DNA of 64,000 nucleotides, from assembly GCA_020638955.1 (NCBI GenBank), contig JACKHO010000005.1, positions 248,001 through 312,000 on the forward strand. Reading direction: 5' to 3'. Positions 17,980 through 27,770 of the stretch are shown piece after piece (position 1 is the stretch's first letter; each line of letters starts with the position of its first letter). Source of the DNA: Planctomycetaceae bacterium. Lineage in GTDB: Bacteria > Planctomycetota > Planctomycetia > Planctomycetales > Planctomycetaceae. The notes under the pieces were generated by a model. That model ran no database searches. It was not told where the DNA came from and saw only the letters and a list, made by a program, of their open reading frames with translations. Position numbers and translations under genes: made by a program.

Positions 17980-20900
17980 ATGTTGACCGTTATTCATCGC
18001 CTGTCGCTGCTGTCTGTAGTTGTTGCGACACTCATGTCCGGACTCGCCTTCGCTGACGCGACGACCGACTACAATCTCGCCCTGCAGTTCTATAAGCAGG
18101 GTCGCTGGGAACTGGCGGAGGAAAGCTGCCGCGAGTTTCTGAAAGACTACCCCAACCACGAACAGGCACCGCTGGCCCAGCTCTATCTGGCACAGGCACT
18201 CGTGCATCAGCAGAAGTTCAAACCGGCTCGTGACGAGTTTCGGGCATTCCTACAGGCGAATGCTGAACATTCAGAACGTCCGCTCGCAATGTATCGCACA
18301 GGCGAATGCAGTTATTTCCTCGGCGAACATGAGCAGGCCGTCAAAGAATTGAACGCCTTTCTCAAAGACTTCAGCACTCACGAACTGGCCGAGTGGGCCT
18401 GGGTTTATCTGGGGGAAAGTGAATTCAGGCAGAACCACATGCAACAAGCCGCGACAGCGTTTGAAACGTACGTCGCCAAGTATGCTCAAGGAGCACTGCT
18501 GGATGATGCCCAGTTCGGTCTCGCTCGATGCTACGAACTGCTGGATCGAAAGAACGAAGCGATCGAACTGTATCGCACATTGGCCAGCCGCCCGAACAGT
18601 CCGCGGGCTCCCGAGTCTCAGTTCAATTTGGGAGCAAGGTTGTACGATCAGGGTGAGTTCGCCAAAGCCGCCGCGGCGTTTTCACAAGTCGCCGAAAGCT
18701 TTCCGCAAAGCCCTTTGATTGGCCATGCTGAAATGAATGCCGGTTATGCCTTCTACCAGCTCCGGGAGTATGACGCTGCCATTGAACGCTTCAAGAAGGC
18801 GACCGTCGACGAGAATGAAGCGGTGACGGCTGGCTACTGGATTGGCCTGAGCTACAAAGCTGCCGGACAGTATGACGAGGCAGCCGAGGCATTTTCAGAC
18901 ACCATCGAAAAGCATTCCGACTCACCACTCGGCGAAGCAATTTACTTCCATTGGGGACACAGTGAGCTACGTTCCTCAAAGTATGACAGTGCGCTCACAC
19001 AGTTTGCTCATGTTTACGAAGGCTGGCCCGGTGGAACACTGGCAGATGACGCGCTTTACGCCGCGAGTGAAGCAGCATTGCGACTGGGCGAGTTCGAGCG
19101 TACGGAAGCCTTGAATGCGAAGTTCTTCGAACTATACCCCGAAAGCAATTTGAAATTCGCGCAGCGTACTTTGCTCGCACGTCTGCGGATTGAAGAGGGT
19201 CTGCGAGCCGAAGGGGATGCGAAAACGACGAAGCTTGAAGAGGCCGTTGTGGCGGCGTCTTCGGTCGCGAATGAGTCTCCCGTGCGTGAGAGCAATGTTG
19301 CGGCTCGACTGCAGTGGGCCCGCGCTCTTGATTTGCTGGGACGCCCGGATGACATCCCCGCCGTCGTGTCCCCCATCCTCGATGATCCAGCGGACGTGCA
19401 CCCTCTCGATATTGAGGCCGCCCATTTGGTGCGCGGCAAGGCCTACCTCTCTGCATCCAAATATGACGAGGCTGCGAAGGACTTCGACGCGGTTCTCGGT
19501 CAGTCCAGCATTGCCGACAAAGTCGCTGCGTTGTGTGGTGTCATTGTGGCGAACATCGAGTTGGGACAATGGGACAATGTCGAGACACGTTTGAACGAAC
19601 TCAAGCCGCTCGACACAACCGACACCCAATACAGTCAACTTTGTATGCGGGCGGGCGACATTGCCTTCGCGAAGGATTCGTGGACCGAGTCCGCCAAATA
19701 CTTTGGGGATGTGGTCGGTGGTAGTCAGGATTCGCCGTACTATCCCGCCGCCCTTTCGGGATTGGGACACGCTCAGTACGAATTGCAGGACTATGGCGCC
19801 GCAGCCAAGACATTCCAGTCGGTGCTCGACTCGCAGTCGGCCAATAAAGTCTTGAAATCCGATGCAACGCACCTCGCCGCACTTTCGCTGCGACTCGCTG
19901 ACGACAAAGCCGCCGCGATGGCAATGTACCAACAAGGCATCACAAACTTCTCATTACCGGCAATTACTGCCGATCCGACGGAGGAGCAGTTGTCCCTGTC
20001 GCTGAACGCATACCGCTGTGCGAAAGGTGCGGCGAGGCTGGCTCGCGAACAGCAGGAAATCAAGGAGGCAGATGGACTCTATCAGTCAGCCGTGACGGAG
20101 CTGAAACACCACGCAGCAGAAGCTGAAAAGGACCTCGCACCACTCATCAATGAGTGGGCGGAAATGCACTACTCGTGGGCGCAAACGAACAATGCAGAGG
20201 AATCGTACCAGCAGGCTGACAAGGTCTACGCCCTGCTCATCAAGGAAGCGCCGGAGACTAAACTGGCAGATGATGCACGTCTCATCCTGGCTGAAAGCCT
20301 GCGGTTCTCCGGGAAGCTCGATGAGGCCATCAAGGCCTTCGAAGAACTGCGGGAGCGTCCCAATATCGACCCGGTTGTACAGCAGCGTACGCTCATTCAC
20401 TTACTCGACCTGTATGCGAAACTTGGCAACTGGCAACAGGTTGAGGCGACCGCCTTGGTCATGCAGCAGGATTTCCCGAATCACGAAAACCGGGACTATG
20501 TCACGTTTCGGTATGGCGAGGCGCGGCTGCACGCCGGCGACCAGGAAGGGGCTTTGAAGGCCCTGGATGTGCTGCGACAGGACCTCGCCCTGCGTTTGGA
20601 CACCGCGCCGGAATGGTGGCCCGAAGTCTGGCTGCTGTTGGCGGAGACGTATTTGAACCGCAAGGAATACGCCAACGTCGAAGGGACCCTGAACGATTTG
20701 CGTCAGCGAGCACCAAATACGCCAGTTCTGTACCGGGGCGATCTTATTCTGGGGCAGCGCTGGGAAAACACCGCAGAGTGGGAAAAAGCCCGCACCGCGT
20801 ATCAGCAGGTTTTGGACAATCCCGTCGCTCAACGCACCGAAGCGGAGGCGGAAGCCCAATTCCGTATTGCTGAAACTTACCTGAAACAGAAGAATTATGC

Positions 20901-21120
20901 GGACGCCTTCAAGGCCTATTACAAAGTTGTGGTCGGACCGCAGTTTCCGGAGTGGCAGTCGCACGCCCTGTATCAGGCGGGCGTGTGCGACAAAGTTCAG
21001 CGAAACTGGGAAGGTGCCGCGACGAGTTTCCGTAAACTCATCGAAGACTTTCCGGAAAGCGATTCCGCCAGGAAGGCGGAAACGCAGTTAGAGGAGATCC
21101 GTCCTTTCCTGAAGCCGTAG
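17980..21120 (+). CDS. Very long periplasmic TPR protein
   Basis: 1046 residues. After a signal peptide (SLLSVVVATLMSGLAFADA, cleavage near residue 28), almost all of the protein is tandem TPR or YbgF/BamD-like repeats, for example DYNLALQFYKQGRWELAEES, PLAQLYLAQALVHQQKFKPA and GYAFYQLREYDAAIERFKKA. I count on the order of 20 repeat units. No catalytic domain is visible. The gene is followed 43 bases later by an ExbB/TolQ/MotA-type gene and then by a giant membrane protein on the same strand. A TPR protein next to ExbB recurs in planctomycetes and suggests a periplasmic scaffold for a proton-driven envelope system. Confidence 0.9.
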   Translation: MLTVIHRLSLLSVVVATLMSGLAFADATTDYNLALQFYKQGRWELAEESCREFLKDYPNHEQAPLAQLYLAQALVHQQKFKPARDEFRAFLQANAEHSERPLAMYRTGECSYFLGEHEQAVKELNAFLKDFSTHELAEWAWVYLGESEFRQNHMQQAATAFETYVAKYAQGALLDDAQFGLARCYELLDRKNEAIELYRTLASRPNSPRAPESQFNLGARLYDQGEFAKAAAAFSQVAESFPQSPLIGHAEMNAGYAFYQLREYDAAIERFKKATVDENEAVTAGYWIGLSYKAAGQYDEAAEAFSDTIEKHSDSPLGEAIYFHWGHSELRSSKYDSALTQFAHVYEGWPGGTLADDALYAASEAALRLGEFERTEALNAKFFELYPESNLKFAQRTLLARLRIEEGLRAEGDAKTTKLEEAVVAASSVANESPVRESNVAARLQWARALDLLGRPDDIPAVVSPILDDPADVHPLDIEAAHLVRGKAYLSASKYDEAAKDFDAVLGQSSIADKVAALCGVIVANIELGQWDNVETRLNELKPLDTTDTQYSQLCMRAGDIAFAKDSWTESAKYFGDVVGGSQDSPYYPAALSGLGHAQYELQDYGAAAKTFQSVLDSQSANKVLKSDATHLAALSLRLADDKAAAMAMYQQGITNFSLPAITADPTEEQLSLSLNAYRCAKGAARLAREQQEIKEADGLYQSAVTELKHHAAEAEKDLAPLINEWAEMHYSWAQTNNAEESYQQADKVYALLIKEAPETKLADDARLILAESLRFSGKLDEAIKAFEELRERPNIDPVVQQRTLIHLLDLYAKLGNWQQVEATALVMQQDFPNHENRDYVTFRYGEARLHAGDQEGALKALDVLRQDLALRLDTAPEWWPEVWLLLAETYLNRKEYANVEGTLNDLRQRAPNTPVLYRGDLILGQRWENTAEWEKARTAYQQVLDNPVAQRTEAEAEAQFRIAETYLKQKNYADAFKAYYKVVVGPQFPEWQSHALYQAGVCDKVQRNWEGAATSFRKLIEDFPESDSARKAETQLEEIRPFLKP

Positions 21121-21163
21121 CCACGGACTTCAGTGGGATGCATCCCAACGTTGAGATGGAACG

Positions 21164-22081
21164 ATGATCATGGAGTGTTCGGCGATCTTCCGAAAACTGG
21201 CGCTGAGTCTGTTCGTGCTGGCCGTCGTGTTTGCAGTCATTCCACCGGCTCTGGCTCAGCAGCCCACACCCGCGGACTCCACACCCAGCGTCTCTGAACC
21301 GGGTTTGGGCAGTCTCTCTGGCGACGAAACCCCCACGCCGCCGCCACCGGTTGGTGGAGAGACACTCGCTCAGCGACTGCTGAATTCATTACCCGAGAAC
21401 CTGCTGCAAATTGTGCAGTCGCTCAATTACTGGCTCATTCCCTTCGGCATTGCGACGTTTCTGGCCCTGTGGTTCACAACCGAGCGGCTGGTGGTGCTGC
21501 GACGCGGACGCGTTATTCCCGGCCCGTTTGTGCAGCGATTCATCAAGCTCATCGAAGATGGAGAACTCGACCGCGACGAGGCCATGCAAATTTGCGAAGA
21601 GAACGGCAGCCCAGTTGCCAGTGTTTTCGCCCATGGCGTCCGGAAGTGGGGCAAGTCGAGCGTCGAAGTCGAACAGGCCATTATCGATGGTGGCGAACGA
21701 CAAGTCGGAGCACTGCGAAAGAATTTGCGCGTCATCAACGGTATCGCAACCATTACTCCCCTCATTGGCCTGCTGGGAACCGTGTGGGGGATGCTGGAGT
21801 CGTTTAATCACATTGCTGAAGCAGGAGCGAGTGGCAACACCGGCACGCTGGCAGCGGGTATTGCATTGGCGCTCGTCACCACAGCAGCCGGATTAATGAT
21901 CGCCATCCCGTCTCTCATTGCCTACATGTACCTTTCCGGTCGGGTCGATGCACTCGTCATGGAAATGGACGACCTGGCCCAGCGTGTCGTGCATTCCATT
22001 TCCGCAGAAGGTCTCGAAGAACGAGCCACCCGGCCACGTACCGTTCCCAAGCCGGAAGCTCCGCAAAAGAAGGCCGTTTAA
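21164..22081 (+). CDS. MotA/TolQ/ExbB proton-channel family protein
   Basis: 305 residues. An N-terminal signal or TM segment (ALSLFVLAVVFAVIPPALAQ) is followed by a Pro/Thr/Ser-rich linker (PTPPPPVGGE). The channel core follows with TM1 (LNYWLIPFGIATFLALWF), the cytoplasmic helix LRKNLRVINGIATITPLIG leading into TM2 (LLGTVWGMLESFNHI), and TM3 (GTLAAGIALALVTTAAGLMIAIPSLIAYM). TITPLIGLLGTVWGM and the TTAAGL segment are the family hallmarks. Such subunits normally work with an ExbD/TolR partner that carries the proton-accepting Asp; no such gene is present nearby. Its partner may be encoded elsewhere, or the giant protein downstream may substitute for it. Confidence 0.92.
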   Translation: MIMECSAIFRKLALSLFVLAVVFAVIPPALAQQPTPADSTPSVSEPGLGSLSGDETPTPPPPVGGETLAQRLLNSLPENLLQIVQSLNYWLIPFGIATFLALWFTTERLVVLRRGRVIPGPFVQRFIKLIEDGELDRDEAMQICEENGSPVASVFAHGVRKWGKSSVEVEQAIIDGGERQVGALRKNLRVINGIATITPLIGLLGTVWGMLESFNHIAEAGASGNTGTLAAGIALALVTTAAGLMIAIPSLIAYMYLSGRVDALVMEMDDLAQRVVHSISAEGLEERATRPRTVPKPEAPQKKAV

Positions 22082-22233
22082 CGTCTTTTCAGAGTTGGTT
22101 TGCTTCGGCATCCTGGCGATGTTCACTTCGTTTACTTGAAATCGGCAGAATTCGCCGCAGATGCGAAATCAGTCGTAACGCCTATAAGTCGGGTACTCTT
22201 CCCATTTTGCCGGGCTCGTTTTTTTAGGGAACA

Positions 22234-22262
22234 TTCTCCAACGATCCCGCGTCGAGTATCAT
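22234..22262 (+). promoter_or_regulatory. Possible sigma-70-type promoter of the giant membrane-protein gene
   Basis: TTCTCC and TATCAT separated by 17 bases, about 90 bases before the ATG at 22351. The -10 matches five of six consensus bases but the -35 is poor. The 269-base gap after the ExbB-like gene would otherwise be unexplained. Confidence 0.3.
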
Positions 22263-22350
22263 AGAACAGGGCGGTAAACCGTGTTTGACCGTCCGAACAG
22301 CCTGCGCGCAGGCTTCATGGAAACGGCTGTACAGTCAACGTGAGGTCGAA

Positions 22351-25300
22351 ATGGCACCGCCACCATCGACAAGTGCGGCATCACCATCATCTGGTTATGT
22401 CGATTTCGACGAGTTCATCGCCTACCAGCTCCGCAAGGCTCGTGGGGGAATTCAGCTTACGGACGTGCTTACCGGCTGCGTGGTAATGGCGCTAGCGGTG
22501 TTCGCTTACCTGTTCCTGTTCGTCATCATTGACCACTGGTTCGTCGAAGGTGGCATTGGTCCGACTGCCCGACTCATTTCCCTGCTCATCCTGGTGTTCT
22601 TCGTCGTCAGTTGGGGCACGTGGAAAATTGTGCTGCCACTTATGCGCAGCATCAACACGCTCTATGCCGCGCGCCAAATCGAAAAGAAGTTTCCTGAACT
22701 GAAGAACTCGCTGCTCTCCTGGGCCGAACTGCAGGGTTCTGGTCGCGCCATCCCACCAGAAATTCAAGCGGCCATTGAAAAACGCGCGGCGCGTGAAATG
22801 TCGCAGCAGAACGTCGACGAAGCCGTCGACCGCCGAGTTCTCCTGTGGATGTCGTATGCTCTGCTGGGAGTCATCGCAGTCTTCTGCATTTACTCGTGGC
22901 AATCTCCCAAGAGTGTGGGCACGTCACTGTGGCGTGCGCTCATTCCCGCCTCAGGCGTCAATGTGGCCACCAAGACAGAAATCCTGGCCGTACAGCCGGG
23001 AGACACCGAAGTTCTCGCCCGCTCGCAACTGGAGGTTTCCGTCGACTTGGCGGGAGACATTCCGGAAACCGTGCAACTCTTCTTCTCAACCGTCGACCGA
23101 CGTTTCGTCGACGAGCCAGTGCTCATGCGGGTCGATGAGAAGGCACCCAATCGATTCAACGCACTTTTGACCGGCGAAGATGGTCGCGGCCTCATGAAGG
23201 ACCTGACGTATTACATCATCGCCGGTGACGCACGCACGCCTGAGTACCGCGTTCGTATTAATCAGCCGCCGTCAGCGACGGTCCTGCAAGTCGATTACGA
23301 CTATCCCGAATACATGCAGCTTGACGACGCCACGCAGGCGGGCAGTACCATTGACGCATGGGAAGGGACAATGGTCACCGTGCGGGCCGAGACCAATGTT
23401 CCGGTGGAGTCGGCCACGCTCATTATGTCCGATACCGACAACATCGCGCAGCGGGCTGAAGAATTCCCCATGACGATTCTGGACAGCAATCAGTTGTCCG
23501 TTCCTATCCAACTCCAGTTCCGCGATGACGGCACCTTCGCGCGGCACTACCACATTCAGGTTGTTGACGAGAAGGGACAGGTTGATCCTCTTCCCACGGT
23601 GCATTCCATTAAGGTACGTCCCGACCGTGCGCCGGAAATTGCTTTGATTCACCCGACGTCGGACATTGAGGCACCGGCCAACGCTGTTATTCCCATTGCA
23701 TTCAGGGCGAACGACCCCGACTTCATGTTGCGTCGTATTTCCCTGCACTATGAAAAGCAGGGGGAGACGCTTCCCGAGCTGCATGTCCTATACGAAGGAC
23801 CTCCATACGAGAACGCCGTGCAGAGTATGCATCGGCTCGACTTGGCACCGTTTGGCCTGAAGCCCGGCGAACGGCTGACATATTTCCTGGAAGTTGAAGA
23901 TAACATGGAGCCGTTCGGCAATCGAATTGGCAACATGCGCCGGACGCCAAAACTCAACATTCTCATTACCGAGCCCAAAGAGCCGGAGCAAATCAAGCAG
24001 GAACTGGAGCAACAGGAACAGCAGGCTCAGGAGAAACTTGATTCGGCCCCTGACAATCCTCAACAGGATCAGATGGGTGAGCGGCAGCCTTCCGCTGATC
24101 ATCCGCCCGAACCACGCGACGCCACGGAAGAGCCGATGCCCGGCGAACGGGGTGAGCAGCCCGAGCAAATGGGCGACAACATGGGCAGCGAGACAAACTC
24201 CACCGAGCAGCGTCCTGGGGGAGAAGGTGGCAAGACCGGCAATCAGGGCGACGGAAATCCCCAGTCGACCAATTCCGCAAATGACGGAATGGGGGACTCA
24301 ACGACCGAAGAAATGTCGGGATCAGACATGGGCAAGGGTGAGTCCACTACCCAGGAGAACACCGGCGATCCGTCCAGTCCGACGGAATCAACCAGTCAAG
24401 GCGGGAACTCCGGCAAAGAGAACGGAACCAACCAGAACCAAAACTCTGGGACACCACAGAATCCCAAAGCACCCAAGAACAACGACGGCGGCGAAAACAG
24501 CACTTCACCGCAACGTGGCGAAAACAAAGCGGCCGATGATGAAGCCATTCGCGAGTTACTGAAGCGGTACGGAGAAAATCCTGATCAACGGAACAACTCT
24601 GGCAGCGGCTCGTCAGACCCTATGGGTGACGAAAACAAGACGCCCGCGACGAATGAAAACACGCCGGGCGAACCAAAGGGGAATGAAACCACTCCAGGTT
24701 CCAAGGGGAATGAGGGTGACTCCAATTCCACTGGAAGTGAGAGCACGGAAAAACCGAGTGGTGATATGCCGCCCATGCCAGAGGGAACGGGCACCATGGG
24801 TGATCCCACGAAAATGGGTGAGAAGCCTGCTGGAAGCGAAGGCACCTCCGGGATGAATGATCCGAAGAATCCCAACATGGGCGAGAATGGTGGCGACAAG
24901 CCGAAAGGCATGGGCGATGAGCCGATGAATCCCGGCACCGGAAGTGAGAACTCCAAAGGGCCGGAGAATTCGAAGGGGCCCGAGAGCTCTGCTGACAACA
25001 TGGGAAAAACGAACTCCGGTAGCACCGGCACGCCCAAAGACGGGATGCAGGGCACCGGATCAAAACCGGGCGAAACCAGTCCCATGTCGTCTGACTCGAC
25101 CAAGTCAGCGGGTGGTGGGGAAGCACCAAAACCGGGTGATCCCAAGAATGCCGACCCCAAAGGGAGCGAAGGGCAAAGTCCTGCGGGTGGAGAACCTTCC
25201 GAGGCATCACCCATGGGGACAGAACCCAAGCCCGGTAAGGGCAACGACACAATGGGCGAGCCCAAAGAAGGAACCACGTCGAAAGGGAATCCGTCAGACT

Positions 25301-26586
25301 CGGCCACGGAACGAAAGCCGGGGCAGCCCGGCGATTCTCCGATGGGTAACCCCAGTGACTCCAACCCTATGAATGAAGGGAATCCCAAGGGGAGCGAGGG
25401 AAATCCCAAGGGGAGCGAAATGGGTGAGCCCGGTTCGGGTGAGAAACCAGCGCAAGGCAGCAAACCCGGCGATCCCAACAAAACACAACCCATGAATGGC
25501 GGCGGCGAACAACAGCCAATGTCCCCCAAAGGACGCCACGGTGATGGCATTAAGCCGCAGAAACCATCAGGCCCCAATTCCAGTAACGACAATCCTACAG
25601 GAACACAGCCCCCCAACGATCCGGGCATGCCCTCCGATATGGGAGGTGAGCCTAAGGGTGGAGAACCTGGCGGCGATCAGTCGGGGTCGGGAAGTAAAGA
25701 GGGAATGCCTTCCGAAGGTGGCGAAAAAGGCGAGCCTGGTGGGCAAATGGGAGAAGGTGGACAGAAACCTGGTAAACCCGGCGAAGGTGGTGAACAACCC
25801 GGCGGGGCAGGAGAGAAGCCCGGTCAAGAGGGCGGCATGCCCGGCGACCAGGGTGGGAAACCAGACGGTGAGAGTGGAAAGCCGGGAGGCGAAGGCGGAA
25901 AGCCTGGCGAGTCTGGTGGAGAAAGCGGCAAGCCCGGTGGAGAAAGCGGCAAGCCCGGTGGTGAGTCTGGTGGAGAAGGCGAAGGGGGAAAACCAGGAGG
26001 TGAAGGCGGCAAGCCAAGTGGTGAAGGCGGAAAACCCGGTCAGCCAGGACAATCGACCGGTCAAGACGGTGGAAAAGGCGGCCCTCCTTCTGGCCCGCCA
26101 AAGGGAAGCGGCGCAAATTCAGGTGGCGGAGGTAACGCAGGCGGTACCCTCGGTGAGGGTGGTGGCGAAGGCGATGCACCACCTCAAGTGACTCCCGACG
26201 AAACAGACCTCGCCAACAAACGTCGCGCGACAGACCTCGCACTTCAGCGGCTGAAGGAAAAACTGGAACGTGGAGAAACTCCCGAAAAACTCATGGAGAA
26301 GCTCGACTTCACCGAGGAGGATTTGCAGAACTTCATGCATCGCCTCGAAGAACGTCTGGCTGATGAAGGAGCCGACCAGTCCCCAGAAGCACAATCGGCT
26401 CGCCGCCAATTCGAGTCGCTCCTCCGCGGGACCGACTACGAATCGCGCGGTGGTCGCAAGGATGGTGGAAACGGCCCTCGCGAAGCATCACAAAGCTTTG
26501 GCTCTTCCAATCGCCCGGTACCACCCGAATACCAGCGCGATGCCGAGGCCTACAAGAAGCGTCTGTCACGTGAGACGAGCCCGTAG
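22351..26586 (+). CDS. Giant membrane protein (DUF4175-like N-terminus) with ~700-residue disordered Gly/Pro/Glu/Lys region
   Basis: 1411 residues from the ATG at 22351, which has a TGAGG upstream. The frame extends 22 codons further to 22285 without a better start. Two TM segments are seen near residues 40-90 (VVMALAVFAYLFLFVIIDHW, LISLLILVFFVVSWGTW) and a third near 170-185 (LWMSYALLGVIAVFCIYSW). Residues 190-560 are beta-rich, with Ig/cadherin-like strands (PPSATVLQVDYDYPEYM, HSIKVRPDRAPEIALIHP). Residues about 565-1300 are extremely low in hydrophobics and built from G, P, E, K, S, N, D, Q and M. Collagen-like stretches (GGKPGESGGESGKPGG) appear toward the end. The last 110 residues are a compact helical segment (ATDLALQRLKEKLERGETPEKL) with a charged tail. 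MoxR lies convergently 95 bases away. Probable scaffold or tether in an envelope complex. Confidence 0.85.
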   Translation: MAPPPSTSAASPSSGYVDFDEFIAYQLRKARGGIQLTDVLTGCVVMALAVFAYLFLFVIIDHWFVEGGIGPTARLISLLILVFFVVSWGTWKIVLPLMRSINTLYAARQIEKKFPELKNSLLSWAELQGSGRAIPPEIQAAIEKRAAREMSQQNVDEAVDRRVLLWMSYALLGVIAVFCIYSWQSPKSVGTSLWRALIPASGVNVATKTEILAVQPGDTEVLARSQLEVSVDLAGDIPETVQLFFSTVDRRFVDEPVLMRVDEKAPNRFNALLTGEDGRGLMKDLTYYIIAGDARTPEYRVRINQPPSATVLQVDYDYPEYMQLDDATQAGSTIDAWEGTMVTVRAETNVPVESATLIMSDTDNIAQRAEEFPMTILDSNQLSVPIQLQFRDDGTFARHYHIQVVDEKGQVDPLPTVHSIKVRPDRAPEIALIHPTSDIEAPANAVIPIAFRANDPDFMLRRISLHYEKQGETLPELHVLYEGPPYENAVQSMHRLDLAPFGLKPGERLTYFLEVEDNMEPFGNRIGNMRRTPKLNILITEPKEPEQIKQELEQQEQQAQEKLDSAPDNPQQDQMGERQPSADHPPEPRDATEEPMPGERGEQPEQMGDNMGSETNSTEQRPGGEGGKTGNQGDGNPQSTNSANDGMGDSTTEEMSGSDMGKGESTTQENTGDPSSPTESTSQGGNSGKENGTNQNQNSGTPQNPKAPKNNDGGENSTSPQRGENKAADDEAIRELLKRYGENPDQRNNSGSGSSDPMGDENKTPATNENTPGEPKGNETTPGSKGNEGDSNSTGSESTEKPSGDMPPMPEGTGTMGDPTKMGEKPAGSEGTSGMNDPKNPNMGENGGDKPKGMGDEPMNPGTGSENSKGPENSKGPESSADNMGKTNSGSTGTPKDGMQGTGSKPGETSPMSSDSTKSAGGGEAPKPGDPKNADPKGSEGQSPAGGEPSEASPMGTEPKPGKGNDTMGEPKEGTTSKGNPSDSATERKPGQPGDSPMGNPSDSNPMNEGNPKGSEGNPKGSEMGEPGSGEKPAQGSKPGDPNKTQPMNGGGEQQPMSPKGRHGDGIKPQKPSGPNSSNDNPTGTQPPNDPGMPSDMGGEPKGGEPGGDQSGSGSKEGMPSEGGEKGEPGGQMGEGGQKPGKPGEGGEQPGGAGEKPGQEGGMPGDQGGKPDGESGKPGGEGGKPGESGGESGKPGGESGKPGGESGGEGEGGKPGGEGGKPSGEGGKPGQPGQSTGQDGGKGGPPSGPPKGSGANSGGGGNAGGTLGEGGGEGDAPPQVTPDETDLANKRRATDLALQRLKEKLERGETPEKLMEKLDFTEEDLQNFMHRLEERLADEGADQSPEAQSARRQFESLLRGTDYESRGGRKDGGNGPREASQSFGSSNRPVPPEYQRDAEAYKKRLSRETSP
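25915..25956 (+). repeat. In-frame 21-bp tandem repeat inside the giant gene
   Basis: Two identical head-to-tail copies of a 21-base unit beginning GGTGGAGAAAGC and ending AAGCCC, encoding a seven-residue GGESGKP unit. Many looser relatives of this unit fill the surrounding kilobase. Confidence 0.7.
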
Positions 26587-26680
26587 TACCGGCACTTGAA
26601 CGTGCATCTGTTCGTTGCCGACCCGGCGGTTTATTGCAGAGAGACCCAATCACACACTGGCCAGAAAGGTGACCGAGGGC

Positions 26681-27688
26681 CTACTTCGGCACCGAGCTAA
26701 TCAGGCGTTCGATGATTTGGTCGACGTTGACCCCTTCGGCCTCGGCCTTGTAGTTCGGCAGAATGCGGTGCCGAAGTACCGGTTTCGACAAGGCGTGGAG
26801 GTCGTCCACGGTGACGTGTGAGCGCCCCTGCAACAACGCTCGGGCTTTGGACGCCAAGACCAGATATTGCGACGCACGCGTTCCGGCGCCCCAACTCACC
26901 CACTTGTTGACGAAGTCGCTCGCTTCTGGCCGATTCGGACGCGAAGCACTCACCAGCCGCACGGCATATTCAATGAGTTCCCGGGCAATGGGAACCGACC
27001 GCACCACGCGGTGGAACGCCTGCACGTCTTCCCCGGTAAACAACGGATTAATCGTCTCTCGCGTGCCCGCGGTTGTCCGTTCGACAACGGCCACTTCATC
27101 TTCCGCGGGAAGATAGTCAATGACCACGTTCAGCATGAAACGGTCCAGCTGCGCTTCTGGCAACGGATACGTCCCTTCCATTTCGATTGGGTTCTGGGTC
27201 GCCAGTACGAAGAACGGCTCGTCGAGAACATAACGTTGGCCGGCGGCAGTCACCTGATGTTCCTGCATCGCTTCCAGCAACGCAGCCTGCGTTTTGGGAG
27301 GCGTCCGGTTGATTTCATCGGCCAGCACGACGTTGGCAAAAATCGGGCCACGGACGAACACGAGTTCGCGCGTTCCGGCGTCTGTGTCTTCCAGGATTTC
27401 CGTGCCGGTAATGTCGGCCGGCATGAGGTCCGGAGTGAACTGAATTCGCTGAAACTTCAAATGGAAGATTTGTGCAATCGACTTGATGAGCAGCGTCTTC
27501 GCCAGTCCGGGGGCACCAGTAATCAGGCAGTGCCCACCAGCGAATAAAGCCGTCAGCACCTGTTCGACAACGGCCTGCTGTCCAACGATGACTTTGCCCA
27601 GTTCCTTTTCAATGAGCCTACGCCCGGAACGCAGCTTTTCCACCACAGCCTGTTCATCATCGTGTGGCAACGTGACTTCATCACTCAT
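26681..27688 (-). CDS. moxR: MoxR-family AAA+ ATPase
   Basis: 335 residues, full length for a MoxR chaperone ATPase. Motifs: Walker A GAPGLAKTLL near residue 58, Walker B FANVVLADEINRTPPKTQAAL near 115, sensor 1 FVLATQNPIEMEGTYPLPEAQ near 157, and the lid segment DLHALSKPVLRHRILPNY. MoxR proteins insert cofactors into, or mature, VWA-domain substrates and normally lie with DUF58 and BatA genes. Here it is convergent with the giant membrane-protein gene. VWA and DUF58 partners are 16 and 35 kb away in the same window. The ATG at 27688 begins the expected N-terminal helix. Confidence 0.95.
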   Translation of the reverse strand: MSDEVTLPHDDEQAVVEKLRSGRRLIEKELGKVIVGQQAVVEQVLTALFAGGHCLITGAPGLAKTLLIKSIAQIFHLKFQRIQFTPDLMPADITGTEILEDTDAGTRELVFVRGPIFANVVLADEINRTPPKTQAALLEAMQEHQVTAAGQRYVLDEPFFVLATQNPIEMEGTYPLPEAQLDRFMLNVVIDYLPAEDEVAVVERTTAGTRETINPLFTGEDVQAFHRVVRSVPIARELIEYAVRLVSASRPNRPEASDFVNKWVSWGAGTRASQYLVLASKARALLQGRSHVTVDDLHALSKPVLRHRILPNYKAEAEGVNVDQIIERLISSVPK

Positions 27689-27770
27689 GTCGTGGGCTCA
27701 CTGAGGAGTTGTGGAATTCACCTTTGATTCGCAGTTTGACACGCTCGCTGCCAACACGCAATTCAGTGCA

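Noticed and set aside
19132..19935. 267-codon frame antisense to the long TPR gene
   Set aside because: The TPR frame is continuous for 1046 residues and explains the sequence; no ribosome-binding site is present.
24585..25628. A 347-codon open frame on the minus strand inside the giant gene
   Set aside because: The plus strand here is low-complexity Gly/Pro/Glu/Lys codons, so the complement is stop-poor by composition. No start signal or protein-like pattern is seen.
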